Both the position numbers and the translations under genes were made by a program. Below the pieces are notes generated by a model, which saw nothing but the letters and a program-made list of their open reading frames with translations, ran no database searches and was not told the origin of the DNA. Source: Pochonia chlamydosporia 170 (Eukaryota > Ascomycota > Sordariomycetes > Hypocreales > Clavicipitaceae). Taken from it: a DNA stretch of 64,000 bases. The first letter of the stretch is position 1. Each line of letters begins with the position of its first letter. The DNA lies in the NCBI RefSeq assembly GCF_001653235.2, contig NC_035795.1, positions 248,001 through 312,000 on the forward strand, in the 5' to 3' direction. Shown here in pieces: positions 54,476-64,000 of this stretch.

Positions 54476-57263
54476 TTACTTGGAGTACCCATTAGCCTTC
54501 ACCCACGCAGCAACATCGTCCTTGTCACGCGACAGCCATGCAATCTTGGACCGGATGCCGTCTCTGCTCTGAGCTAACGATTGGTCGTATCCATTGGTAT
54601 TCTTGGACTCGAAGAACTTGTCCACCCTGTCGAGCTGCTTCTGAGATGTGAATCCAGAAGTCATAATGTTGACTACACTGCCAAGCATGGACAGACCGGG
54701 AGGGAGCTTCTTGCAGAGAAGATCCCAGTTCTCCTCCATCCACTCGTACAAGGCCTCAATACCCTCAGCATGAGTGCGCAAGCCGATGATTGGCATGTAC
54801 ACGTCTTGGTCCTTGACATCAGAGCTGAAAAGAAGGCTGAGCGTGCGCTTGATGAGCTCCGGTTGCTTGGCACGGCCGAAGCTGCGGAGACAGGTATTCC
54901 GTTCGTCGGAGCCAGAAGTCGATCTATAAAAGTCGAGGATTTTGTCATACTATGGCCCACCTTTGTTAGCAAAATGGTTATGCAAGGGAAATTTACAGAC
55001 TAATACACATACCTCTTCGGTACCGCCATATCGCAAAGAGATGGCAAACACGCTCTTGCGAATGTTGGGGTGGATGGCGGCCTTGTCGCCGGCCATGAAC
55101 CTGTTGAACATGTCCTTGGAGGCGTCGATGATCTTCTGATCGCCGCTGAGGCCGGCGCTCTCAAAGAGCAGAGCCTTGAACTGCTGCTCAATATGGCCGT
55201 CGTTTTCAGAGAACTCCCAGCCCATTTTGTGTGCCTTGGGGCTCAGCAAGTCACGCTGGAAAGCCTTCAGACCATCGGTGATGGCCGCATCCTCAAACAC
55301 CCAGGCGCTCTGGATGGCGCCCAGGCGAGCGATAATCTCGTTCCAGACAACGAATTCGGTTTCAGAGTCGAAGCCCTTCAGTAGGTTGAGCACACCAGAA
55401 GTCTTTTGGTAGCCAGAAGTGGCAAGCGCACCAGCATCAGCAATCATACCAGCGCGATCCTCAACGGACAGCAGGCCATCCTTGGCAGCTTGACCAAGTT
55501 TCTCCAGACGAGCAGGAGAGTACGAGGTGCGGAAAATACCAGTGTGGTTGGCATTCAGCTTGAAGAAATCGGTGCTTGGAACCTTGAAGTCCTTCTCGCG
55601 CTCATTGAGAGCGATCTGGCCATCAACACCGTCCTTGGTGCGAAGACCGAGGAAGACAGGGTACAGAATCTTGTCATCCTCGGGCTTGGCGTCACCGGTT
55701 CGCAGGAATCTGTTTTGTTTGACGTGAATGGAGCTGTTATCAGCATCTTCGGACACGGTCAAGACTGGATACCCAACTTCCTTGGTCCATGCTTGCATGA
55801 CCTCGTGGACGGGCTTGCCGCTAACAGCACTCAGAGAGTCCCACAGGTCACCAGTCTGGGTGTTACCATACGCGTGCTTTTTCAAGTATTGACGGACGCC
55901 CTCAAGGAAGGTCTCCTCGCCAAGGTAGGTGGAAACCATGCGAAGAACACAAGAGCCCTTGGAGTAAGAGATTGCATCAAAGATCTGGTTGATTTCGTCG
56001 GCTCGCTTAACGGGCACCTCGATAGGGTGGGAGCTGCGGAGAGAGTCAAGCGACAGAGCAGACTGCAGATTGTCGGTAACATAGTTCTCCCAGACCTTCC
56101 ACTCCGGGTAGAATACGTTGGAGGAGTACTGCAAACTATTGGTCAGTCACTGCGCACTCGAGACGGTATCTGGTTTCAACACATACCCAGGAAGTCCAAG
56201 TAGCGAAACCCTCATTCAACCAGAGACCCTCCCACCAGTCCATGGTGACGAGGTTGCCGAACCACTGATGAGCCAATTCGTGCTGGACAACCTCGGCCAC
56301 ACGCTCCTTTGTAGCGGCGCCGCTGGTCTTCTCGTCGAGAAGCAAGTCAACAACTCGGTAGGTAACAAGTCCCCAGTTCTCCATTGCACCTTGGGCAAAG
56401 TCGGGAATGGCGACCTGGTCCATTTTCGGGAGAGGGAACTCAATTCCAAAGACCTTTTCGTAAAACTCAAGGGTCCGGACGGCAAGGTTGAGAGAAAACC
56501 GGCCGTGCTCAATGTCCTGGCCGGGGGGAGCATAGACGCGGACAGGAACGCGAAAGTCGGTGGACTCGACATAATTCAGCTCACCAACAACAAAGGCTAC
56601 GAGATAGGTGGACATGAGAGGAGAGGTATTGAAGTGAACGGCTTTCTTGGTTGTGTTGCTGATGGTGGACTGAACATCTTCCTCCTTCTCAACATCCATA
56701 TTACTCAAGCAGGTCAAGTTCTTGTCTGCAATGAGCGTGACGGTGAACTTGGCCTTGAGAGCAGGCTCATCGAAGCAGGGGAAAGCTCGGCGGCAGTCTG
56801 TAGGCTCCATCTGAGAGCAGGCAAGGGTGCCTTCGGTGCCGTCGTCGCGCTTGAATGTGGACCGGTAGAAGCCGGCCATCTTGTCGTTGAGCTGACCCGT
56901 GAACTTGACCTCGAGTTGGGCCTTGGAACCCTTGGCAAGAGAGCCGTCGAATTCAAATTTGCTGGTCTGAGTGGGCTCATCGTAGGAAATCTTGGGGGCG
57001 GAGCTGACAGTCTGGCCGTTGGCAGAAACCTTGGAGCTGTGGATGTCGAGCTCAAGAGTATTGAGCGACACCGAGTTGGAGTCCTCGGCAACGTCCAGAT
57101 CAATGACAACGGTACCGTCAAAGGTCAGCTTGTTAAAGTCGGGCTCGAGAGTAACATGGTAATGGCGAGGAATGACATTGGCAGGAAGCAGCTCGCGGCC
57201 ATGGGTGCTGCCGGGAGCAGCACCACCGCCAGTCTGGTCGACACCAGCCTGAGCTCTGCACAT
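54476..57263 (-). CDS. M1 aminopeptidase (Ape2/Aap1 type, leucine/alanine-releasing)
   Basis: Three exons (56187-57263, 55013-56128, 54476-54949) give 888 residues from Met at 57263. A zinc metallopeptidase that removes N-terminal residues. The exopeptidase motif GAMEN is at 292-296 and the zinc site H328-E-L-A-H332 with Glu351 fits HExxH-x18-E; FPCFDEPALKAKF is also typical. The C-terminal ERAP1-like helical domain ends the protein. The frame stays open upstream to beyond 57440, encoding an Arg/Ser-rich presequence-like stretch, but it has no ATG and no donor site nearby; an acceptor-like ctgctcag is seen at 57442-57449. So the cytosolic form starts at 57263, while a mitochondrial form from a non-AUG codon or an unseen exon is possible. 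Exon 1 has a 1.3-kb antisense ORF, a shadow of its codon bias. Confidence 0.95.
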
Positions 57264-58109
57264 TTTGTCTTGATGTCTTCGATACGAACAATGGCGAACT
57301 TGAGTGTTGCGCCAGCGGTTGAATCCGAGATGATATCGGACTCGAGACGAGACACGTGTTGTAGAAGAGGAGGCAGCAGTCGTAAAGGATCGAGGCAGAA
57401 GGCCAAGTGTGGATTCGAATATTGATCTCTTATGGGGAAGCCTGAGCAGCAATATCCGTGTTAGCGGGTCTTATGATAGCTCCAAGAAGAAGGTGAAAGC
57501 TATTGTCATCATATAAGTGGGAGTAAGCCGAAGCCTAGTGGAGCCGAGATGGTGGCTGAAGCTTTGTGAAGAGAGGGGCAAGATGTGATGGGAGGAAGTA
57601 GTGAGGGGTGACAGAGTGACAGGAGATGAATAAATCAGACCATGCAGCACTTTACAGTACTTACTGTAACACAGTTCCAATTCACCGCAAGATGAAGGGG
57701 GACTGGTCTGGTGCTCTTCAACAAGTTGTCGCGTGTCACTGGTCACTGGCGGGGAATGTTCAATGGCTGGATGATTGTGAGCAGTCAACTGTAACAAGAT
57801 AATGTCGTGTCTGGTGGCTTGATGCAGCTCGAGCAGAGAGACCATTGATGGATCAAATTGAGGAGGGGCAATGGATGGATGGATGGAGGGGTAAAATGAA
57901 ATCGCGGCAGGCGCACCCGACTCAAGTGGTCAAACGAGCATCAGCATCGCAAGACGAATCAGAATCTGGTCAGAATGTAGAAGCTTCACCATTGGCTGCA
58001 AGACTTCAGCCCAACCATGCGACCAGACAACATCCGGCTTTTGGCGGTGTACTGTACTTGTTGATAACATTGAAAACAAATAGCATTCTTCTTCATTCAT
58101 TGCTGCATC
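57264..58109. other. Aminopeptidase 5' region
   Basis: It contains the open frame to about 57452 without ATG and a pyrimidine-rich leader on the minus strand. A (ATGG)4 run lies at 57871-57886. The ORFs at 57471-57845 and 57845-58135 show no domain. Confidence 0.5.
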
Positions 58110-58609
58110 TCAAGCGTAAACGAGGCATGCACTAGCAGCTCTCAAAAGGGAAATAGCCTTGTCACTGGACAAAACAAAGCGTTGGCTGCGCAGCAACAAT
58201 ACAATACCACGGAAAGCAGCCACGGCTGACGACGGCTTCGACTCCAATGTTATCAACTGATTTGTCCAGTTTGGCGGCGCATTGACAACATTGAAGAGCA
58301 GTGACGGCGCAAACGACCTCATTAGGAAGAGCTTAAGGAACTTTGGTCGGGCAAAAACAAAAGTGCATACTTTACGTACCTTCGGGTCAGGCTCCCGTTG
58401 GTGACATGGACGCCTTGGTTCGAACCATGTTGCGCCGCAAGGAATAATTCCGGCCTCCTGGAGTAACATCGCATTGGAGGTTCGGGCAGGAGCGGCTTCC
58501 GCGATGCAAAAGCCGCCGTTGCTGCTCTGCATCTTGTCGTCTGCCTAGCAGTCTGTGTTGAAAGCAGACACGCGCCAGATTTGGCCGTGATTGAAGCCAG
58601 CGTTGACAT
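58110..58609 (-). CDS. Possible two-exon mitochondrial-presequence protein, weak
   Basis: ATG at 58609 opens a frame whose first 70 residues are rich in Ser, Thr, Arg and Ala and poor in acidic residues, like a mitochondrial targeting sequence (MSTLASITAKSGACLLSTQTAR). A GT-AG intron 58318-58379 (gtacgt...aatgag) joins it, in frame, to a second exon ending at 58110, giving 145 residues. I recognise no family and the second half has low complexity. Either exon could be chance; it lies head to head with the phosphopantetheine adenylyltransferase gene, with the starts 558 bp apart. Confidence 0.3.
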
Positions 58610-59166
58610 GGCTGACTTGACGCTTCATGGATGCTGGTTGGGGATTTAGGAGATGATGACCCTAATCCACGGCGGGCCAGACGTGCAAGGCCTGAGGTCA
58701 GCCAGCTACTGTCATCCAGTGGAGAAGGTCTAGCAGTAGATATGTACCGTGAGGTCTGGTAGACTACCTACCAATTCTTTTGGACATCTGGAAGCATCAA
58801 AAGTCTGCACGTCGATGCCGTTCAGCGCGTAAAGGGTCTTGTGAAAACTGGCCGAAATATCAGAGTGTCTGGTAGCAACTTGGCCCCTCTATTTTCCTCT
58901 TACGGGCAGCTAAGCGGGTCCCTGTAATTTTGATCAAGATATCAATTGATGCATGCTCCAGGTACGGAGCTGAGAGTATCAATTTGATCGGTCATTCAAG
59001 CTGACCCGCCCCCACACTTCAAGCAAGCTTCAAGCCTCGGCCGCATCTTGCACTTCAAGAGACGTCAACGTCGAACCAAAGTAAAACATTGATGTGCAAG
59101 GGAACACGATCCTCAACAGTCCAACCACTTCTACTCAACATATTATTTCGAGCTTCATCGGGCACC
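58610..59166. other. Promoter region of the phosphopantetheine adenylyltransferase gene
   Basis: No ORF of note. An in-frame ATG at 59092 precedes the chosen start at 59167 by 25 codons. Confidence 0.5.
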
Positions 59167-60435
59167 ATGCCTGCAAGACCCCCATCTCTCCTCCTCCTCC
59201 CGTCTCCTCCAGAACCCGCAAATGCAGACGTAGTTCGAGCAGCTTACCGAGGTACTCTCGCATCGGTTATATCTCGTCTTTCGAAACAAAACCAGCCAAA
59301 TACTACTCGCGATGTAGCGCCTGTATTAGTCGTCGCCGTTTCGTCACCAATCTTGACTAAACCGAATTCTGAAAGCAAGACCCGATCCGTATACTGGGAA
59401 CGTTCGCAATCACTGGTCGCTGAGCTCTACTCTCTGATAGTGTCAATATGTGCGGAACAGTGCATTGCAAGCGATTTGGAGGCAGACGATCCTGGTGCTG
59501 TCGACGTCCGCATCATTCTTGTTGACCATGATCCGTCATGTACTACAGAATATAAACCCGGCCCAGACGGGTCCTTTGCGCCAAATAATACTGTTGTCCC
59601 GGACTTGGCCACTTTTGCTTCAGAGGTCCATCCATGGAAATACATATTTCATCCAAGCAGTGAACCTGGCTATCAGCTCCAGGCAGACTATCTCCGATAT
59701 GCAGGAGGGAAGCAAAAACTACTCCAGAGCCAACTCATTGGCGTTGACGGCGGACTCAGTTTATCAAAACCGGCGGCGGCGTCTTCACAAGCAGTCACAG
59801 TTGATGGGCGGCAAATAAAAGACTCGGCCAAGAGTTACACCACAGTTTGTCTCGGGGGCACATTTGACCATCTGCATCCCGGCCACAAACTATTCCTCCA
59901 TGCCGCCATACTCCTCCTAAACCTGCAAGAAAGCACAAGCACGCCTGCGAACAGCCCGCGATGCGAACTTGTCATCGGAATTTCCAGCGATGAACTACTC
60001 GCAAAGAAAAAGTATGCCGAGCAGCTTCAGTCCTGGGAAGTCCGTTCTCGCTCCGTCATCAGCTTCCTCTCCACCCTGCTCAACTGGTCTACAACCTTGA
60101 CCACAGAAACCAAGGCCGTACAGGCAGAAACTAAGGAACTGCACGCTACATTCCGGAACGGTGCGATTTTGGTGCGCTGTGTTGACTTTCACGACATATA
60201 TGGGCCAACGGTCAAACAAGAGTCCATTCAGGCGTTGGTCGTGTCTGGAGAGACTCGGAGCGGCGGCAAAGCTGTGAATGACAAGAGGCACAGCCAAGGA
60301 TGGCATCTCCTAGATGTTTACGAAATCGATGTCCTGGGTGCCCAGGGCAACACGACGACCGATAACTTTGAGAGCAAAATCAGCAGCACGGAGATTCGGA
60401 AGCAAAAGGCGCAGAGGCCTGCAGAGTCCTTGTAA
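59167..60435 (+). CDS. CAB4: Phosphopantetheine adenylyltransferase (CoA biosynthesis)
   Basis: Intronless, 422 residues. It transfers AMP from ATP to 4'-phosphopantetheine to make dephospho-CoA, the fourth step of CoA synthesis, in the cytosol. The nucleotidyltransferase core is in the second half: TVCLGGTFDHLHPGH, with the conserved T/HxGH His, then GISSDELLAKK and the C-terminal KISSTEIRKQ (ISSTxxR) motif. The N-terminal 200 residues (LLLLPSPPEP...) are the usual fungal extension of unknown role. I set the start at MPARPPSLLLLPSPP, which matches the family; an ATG at 59092 would add 25 residues. No dephospho-CoA kinase domain follows, so it is the fungal single-function form. It is near no other CoA gene, though the acyl-CoA enzymes at the other end of the window depend on its product. 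Confidence 0.9.
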   Translation: MPARPPSLLLLPSPPEPANADVVRAAYRGTLASVISRLSKQNQPNTTRDVAPVLVVAVSSPILTKPNSESKTRSVYWERSQSLVAELYSLIVSICAEQCIASDLEADDPGAVDVRIILVDHDPSCTTEYKPGPDGSFAPNNTVVPDLATFASEVHPWKYIFHPSSEPGYQLQADYLRYAGGKQKLLQSQLIGVDGGLSLSKPAAASSQAVTVDGRQIKDSAKSYTTVCLGGTFDHLHPGHKLFLHAAILLLNLQESTSTPANSPRCELVIGISSDELLAKKKYAEQLQSWEVRSRSVISFLSTLLNWSTTLTTETKAVQAETKELHATFRNGAILVRCVDFHDIYGPTVKQESIQALVVSGETRSGGKAVNDKRHSQGWHLLDVYEIDVLGAQGNTTTDNFESKISSTEIRKQKAQRPAESL

Positions 60436-61463
60436 ATGAAGGGATGGCTGTCGAAAGAAGCGGTATATCTATAGTAGCTCAGGCTTTATGCCCGTATGGC
60501 ATTCACGACATTGAGTGATGTCTATGGTGTCTATCGCCAACGAAGGCGGGTAACATTAGAAGGTTGCATGCGACCAGCTCAAGCCTACCTGCTACTCAAA
60601 TCGATGAAGCTGATGCCCCTGTCCCCAGCAAAGAGTTAAGGCGCCAATATGTTGAGATGACCTTTCAGAGATCCTCGTTCTTGCTCCAGCGTTGAATCCT
60701 TTTGGAGTGTCTGGCCCAGAACTGCTTTAGAGTAACGACTTTCTCCTCTCAGCAGAACCGGGCTAGGCTACGGAGAGGTATGAAATTTGCTAAGAATTGA
60801 ACATTGAACCAACTTTAGGAGGCTGCAATTCGGAAATCACACCAGGGTTGGCGCCCAATCTATGTAGAAACCATCGATAGTCGCGCCAAGGTGCTCAACT
60901 ACTTCAATACCTAGATAGCTACATTAACATGTTAATATCATGAAATCTGAATTCTCCGGCCCCAAAACCAATCCTGGTCTCGGGCCATCCGGTCGCCTAT
61001 TCCGGGCGTTGATGCTCGTGCATGTGGCCGTCCACGCCGAAATTGTCCTTTCCGTTCGGGGAAGGCGCATCCGTTTGACCACCTTCACGCGTTCTGACCT
61101 GTATTGCGTCTGGCGTCACGTATGGCAACGCAGTTTGAACTTCCCTGAAAGGAAGGAACAACTTTGCTACTTCCCGAGTAGCTCGCTAGTTTGCCCCTCC
61201 CTGTGTGTAATGGATCCGGCAACTTGAGCCTCACAGGTCAACCTTGGCCTCACAGTAAGGCGACGCAATGCTCAAATCTGGACAACCAGACGACTCCTTT
61301 CGACTTCATTCATTATCTTTGCACGTCTTGTAGTAGAGACTATGTATACGCTGGGCCTGTCAAATGAGAGACAATTGTCATATAGATGTCTATGCACTAA
61401 TTGCCTGTTGATCTTCCGCCAGTAAGGCCCGTTACCCTACAATCAGACCGCAGAAGTTGACAT

Positions 61464-61877
61464 TCACCACCAAACGCAATCGCCTCCGGCATCGCAATTA
61501 TATATGGCGATAACCGGCATATTGCAACCCAACCCATCTCTGCGAGATACCCGTAGATCCTCGCAAGGGTGTGCAATCACATCATCCGTAATCCAGCCAC
61601 CATCGCCAAGACCGCAACCTTCCTCCTTGTTGCTGTAGGTCAGATATGTTCCGCACATGACAACTGAAAGAGAGACACGATATACAGTACTCCGACCAGT
61701 ACTGTATATCGTGTCTCTATTGTTTTTAAGTTGTGAACAAAGTGGGAGATGTATCTGCTGTTGAATATAAATTCCGTTTCTCTTATCAGGTCTGGCTCCG
61801 GCATCCTTGGCACATGGATACTTCAACAAATACAGCGATGTTGTAGTGGCGACAATAAAAGAACAGAGCAAGCCCAA
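61464..61877 (-). CDS. Possible cysteine-rich secreted-type protein, weak
   Basis: Open frame of 137 codons. It has no ATG at its head, but a hydrophobic start (TVLGLLCSFIVATTTSLYLL) and a C-terminal part with six spaced cysteines (MCGTYLT, GCGLGDGG, HPCED, GCN, NCDAG, DCVWW). This pattern resembles small secreted effectors or antimicrobial proteins. The middle is crossed by a perfect 21-bp inverted repeat, and a consensus acceptor (tctctttcag) lies directly after its arm, so the hairpin may sit in an intron. Alternatively the ORF is a decayed gene. Function unknown. Confidence 0.3.
   Translation of the reverse strand: MGLLCSFIVATTTSLYLLKYPCAKDAGARPDKRNGIYIQQQIHLPLCSQLKNNRDTIYSTGRSTVYRVSLSVVMCGTYLTYSNKEEGCGLGDGGWITDDVIAHPCEDLRVSRRDGLGCNMPVIAIYNCDAGGDCVWW
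61671..61718. repeat. Perfect 21-bp inverted repeat with 6-nt loop
   Basis: Arms 61671-61691 and 61698-61718 are exact reverse complements (arm begins AGAGACACGATATACAG), loop CCGACC. Two more flanking pairs match after one mismatch. The odds of such a perfect palindrome by chance in 64 kb are very low. Confidence 0.9.
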
Positions 61878-62859
61878 TACAGTCGGGATCTACGTTGAAG
61901 GCATAATATAGTACCTTTTACTGGCACCAAAATGCAGCTAAACAAGCCTAATCAACCCGCCTAGGCTAGCTTGCAACCTCTCCGCCACTTTTCCGCATCG
62001 CAGCTGCTAACGGCGATCTTTGACCGCACAAGTCTCTAGTAGTACTTGGGATACAAGGCTAGTTTAGACTAGGAAGCCTCCCTAGGTATTTCACGAACAT
62101 GATTTCCGGCTAGATACCACGAGATCCGTGAATAACCCCCTCTCAGGCGCTCCTGTTGATTTTAACAGGTGACATAGCATAATAGTCTGCCATCAAATAA
62201 AATTTGGCAACTGAAAGTATATAGGATACCGCAAGGTGCGGGCTTGTCTTTGTAAGGTGTGTACCTGATTCTTCATGCTATGCGGCGTACGTTGTCCGAC
62301 TAGGTCCAACCATCCTCTACAACCAGCAGGGCACGAGCACACAAATCCCCCGTCATAAAGGAGAGCCAGAAGCAGCTTTTCTACTTTAAGAAGGTATGCC
62401 AAGATGCACCGTATGACGAAATAGCTAAAAATACATTGAAGAATCGCAACAACGGCCACAGACTGGATGCAGGCAGCCCTAAGTTGGGCGATGTCGGAGG
62501 CAAGGTCTACCCAACGCCCATTCTAACGAGAATAGGCATGTATGTCATCGATTTACATCATTAATTAATGGCTCTACGTGTGAATATGATAAAACTCTTG
62601 CAACTGTTCGGATAATTCGGCCCATGACCAACAGCTGTTGTCATTTTGTGTGCTGCTTACCTTCCATACTTGTCCTGGGACGTACAAAAAGCATCCAACG
62701 GAGGAATAGACCTGCACAATATGGAATGGCCAACACTGCGGGATATTTACTATCACCACTTCGAGAATCACAAGTACATAAAAGACCATAATCAGCCTGG
62801 AATAGAGACTGGACGACCTGATATCCAGAGCCTTCTTCCGACAGCAGAACAACACAATC

Positions 62860-63600
62860 ATGAAGTTTGTTTCCAACCTCCTCATAGCCGTATCCGCTTC
62901 TTGCGCCCTGGCAGCACCAGGCCCAAGACGACGACACATCAGCGGCCCCTATCCTTTAACCAAAGACTCCACCAATCTTGCTGGTCGCCAGAACGTCCAA
63001 CAACCTTGGGCCGGTGCTGTCCAAGAAGGCGAAGGCTTCGGCTACGTCACCGGCATAGTCAAAGTGCCCAGCATCACCGGCCAGCCATCTAACTACGCTG
63101 TCTCAGCGTGGGTGGGCATCGACGGCATGAACTGCCGGAACGCCATTCTCCAGACGGGCCTGAGCTTCTACGGCGACGGCAGCATCGACCCCTGGTACGA
63201 GTGGTGGCCCGCCTGGTCTTATACGTATGCGAACCCTGCGTTTCGCGTATCTGCCGGCGATGAAGTCCGCATGACGGTAAATGCCTGGACCACCACCTCG
63301 GGGAACTCTACGCTGGAAAACCTGACGACGGGCCAGACGGTTGTTCAGACGTTTTCTAACCAGGCGGCTCTTTGTAATACTGATGCCGAGTTTGTGCTGG
63401 AGGACTTTGGGGACGGCAATGGAGGCCATGTGCCGCTGGTTAATTTTGGCGAGATTGACATTTATAATACTTCTGCGTATGGGAGGAATGGGTGGGTGAA
63501 TGCCCAAGGAGCCAATATTGTGAATCTTGAGATTGATGGCAGGGTACGATCGAGCTGTGGTTCAAACGCTAATGGTGTTCGATGTGACTATCTTTCGTAG
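62860..63600 (+). CDS. Peptidase G1 (eqolisin), secreted
   Basis: Intronless, 246 residues. A secreted acid glutamic endopeptidase. Signal peptide MKFVSNLLIAVSASCALA, then a short propeptide with basic RRR. The mature domain has the lectin-like beta-sandwich pattern: NVQQPWAGAVQ, GYVTGIVKVPSITG, AWVGIDGMNCRNAILQTG with catalytic Gln98, WYEWWPAWSY, and AEFVLEDF (176-183) with the catalytic Glu. Cys pairs at 92/172 and 233/242 (approximate) match the family. Length is close to the usual 240-270 for pre-pro forms, though the propeptide is shorter than in Aspergillus. Start fixed by the ATG after a CAACAC leader. It fits acid proteolysis during saprotrophic growth or host attack. Confidence 0.94.
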   Translation: MKFVSNLLIAVSASCALAAPGPRRRHISGPYPLTKDSTNLAGRQNVQQPWAGAVQEGEGFGYVTGIVKVPSITGQPSNYAVSAWVGIDGMNCRNAILQTGLSFYGDGSIDPWYEWWPAWSYTYANPAFRVSAGDEVRMTVNAWTTTSGNSTLENLTTGQTVVQTFSNQAALCNTDAEFVLEDFGDGNGGHVPLVNFGEIDIYNTSAYGRNGWVNAQGANIVNLEIDGRVRSSCGSNANGVRCDYLS

Positions 63601-64000
63601 GAAAGGGCGGGAGATGTGCATCTGTGAAAGACAGCGATTGCGTTTTCGGAAACTTTTGAAGACGAGCGAGTTATACCGTGTCGGTCACGTACGCCTTGAA
63701 AATGCAGTTTTGCTTGTTCAAGTTGTCATATTTGCGTGACCATCACACCGTAGTTGTTGAAAGTCACTAGCAACGAAGATCGACTTTGTTATACTTCAAC
63801 ATTATTCATTAGAAACGATTAACATGAATAGAAACATTAAAAAGGATTCTGTTTCTTCAGCCCTAAAAAGGTCCAATAGACGTTCCCAGAAATCCGCAGA
63901 ATTCCACACTGGAGGAAGCTGACCCGGTCCTCATTCCTGTTCACCTCGACAGTCCAATGATGGTAAGGTGTGACCTTCACAGCCGTCTCCCTTGCCAATG
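63601..64000. other. Peptidase 3' region to window end
   Basis: No gene seen in the last 400 bases; an AT-rich stretch at 63780-63850 may hold the polyadenylation region. Confidence 0.5.

Larger units (their letters stand above)
60436..62859. other. Intergenic, 2.4 kb
   Basis: Contains the cysteine-rich ORF and the 21-bp inverted repeat described separately. An ORF at 60940-61227 and others near 62193-62459 and 62574-62939 have no domain; the last is antisense to the peptidase leader. Confidence 0.45.

Noticed and set aside
56118..57425. Plus-strand ORF of 435 codons
   Set aside because: Lies entirely antisense to the M1 aminopeptidase, whose GAMEN and HELAH motifs are clear. It is a codon-bias shadow and has no domain.
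60940..61227. 95-codon plus-strand ORF
   Set aside because: Has an ATG but no domain or signal peptide, and composition looks random.
1..64000. A large PKS, NRPS, CRISPR array, rRNA or typical bacterial mobile element
   Set aside because: No such motif set was found on either strand. tRNA genes were looked for only by B-box-like patterns and none was convincing.

Overview
The window is nuclear DNA of a filamentous ascomycete, most likely a Sordariomycete close to Hypocreales. The evidence is short (46-115 nt) introns with GT-AG or GC-AG ends and CTAAC-type branch points, monocistronic genes spaced by 0.2-3 kb, and typical fungal families: Zn2Cys6 regulator, secretory lipase, cutinase, PhyB-type phytase, eqolisin, and a nucleoside phosphorylase/NB-ARC/TPR immune-type receptor. 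I see no rRNA, CRISPR array or bacterial insertion sequence and recognised no tRNA. All exon models were built by eye from splice signals and reading-frame continuity.

Region 1 (1-10.1 kb) looks like a small metabolic gene group. It holds the 3' part of an acyl-CoA synthetase, an acetyl-CoA acetyltransferase with a PTS2-like N-terminus, a Zn2Cys6 regulator divergent from a short-chain dehydrogenase, an Mpv17/PMP22-family membrane protein and a Baeyer-Villiger-type flavin monooxygenase. Together they could oxidise and thiolyse a ketone or cyclic substrate, perhaps in peroxisomes (inference).

Region 2 (11.7-23.8 kb) carries a secreted lipase, a secreted GMC oxidoreductase, a cytochrome b5/FMN 2-hydroxyacid dehydrogenase and a PhyB-type phytase. 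Region 3 (24.1-35 kb) has a nine-exon sesquiterpene-type cyclase, a DUF2236 (mpaB-like) oxygenase, a cutinase and an intronless FAD dehydrogenase ending in a PTS1-like ARL.

Region 4 (35.9-43.1 kb) has a large NLR-like receptor with nearly identical TPR repeats, a secreted protein of unknown role and a secreted lysozyme-like protein that resembles actinobacterial proteins. Region 5 (46-54.2 kb) has a LovC-like enoyl reductase, a DHA1-type MFS transporter and a secreted GH2 glycosidase. Region 6 (54.5-64 kb) has an M1 aminopeptidase, phosphopantetheine adenylyltransferase (CoA synthesis), a perfect 21-bp inverted repeat within a cysteine-rich ORF, and a secreted G1 peptidase.

Six or more secreted hydrolases and one immune-type receptor fit a saprotrophic or host-associated fungus. 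Long gene-free stretches (10.1-11.7, 13.1-15.0, 17.1-19.4, 28.4-31.0, 43.1-46.1, 49.7-52.0, 60.4-62.9 kb) hold no gene I can defend firmly.
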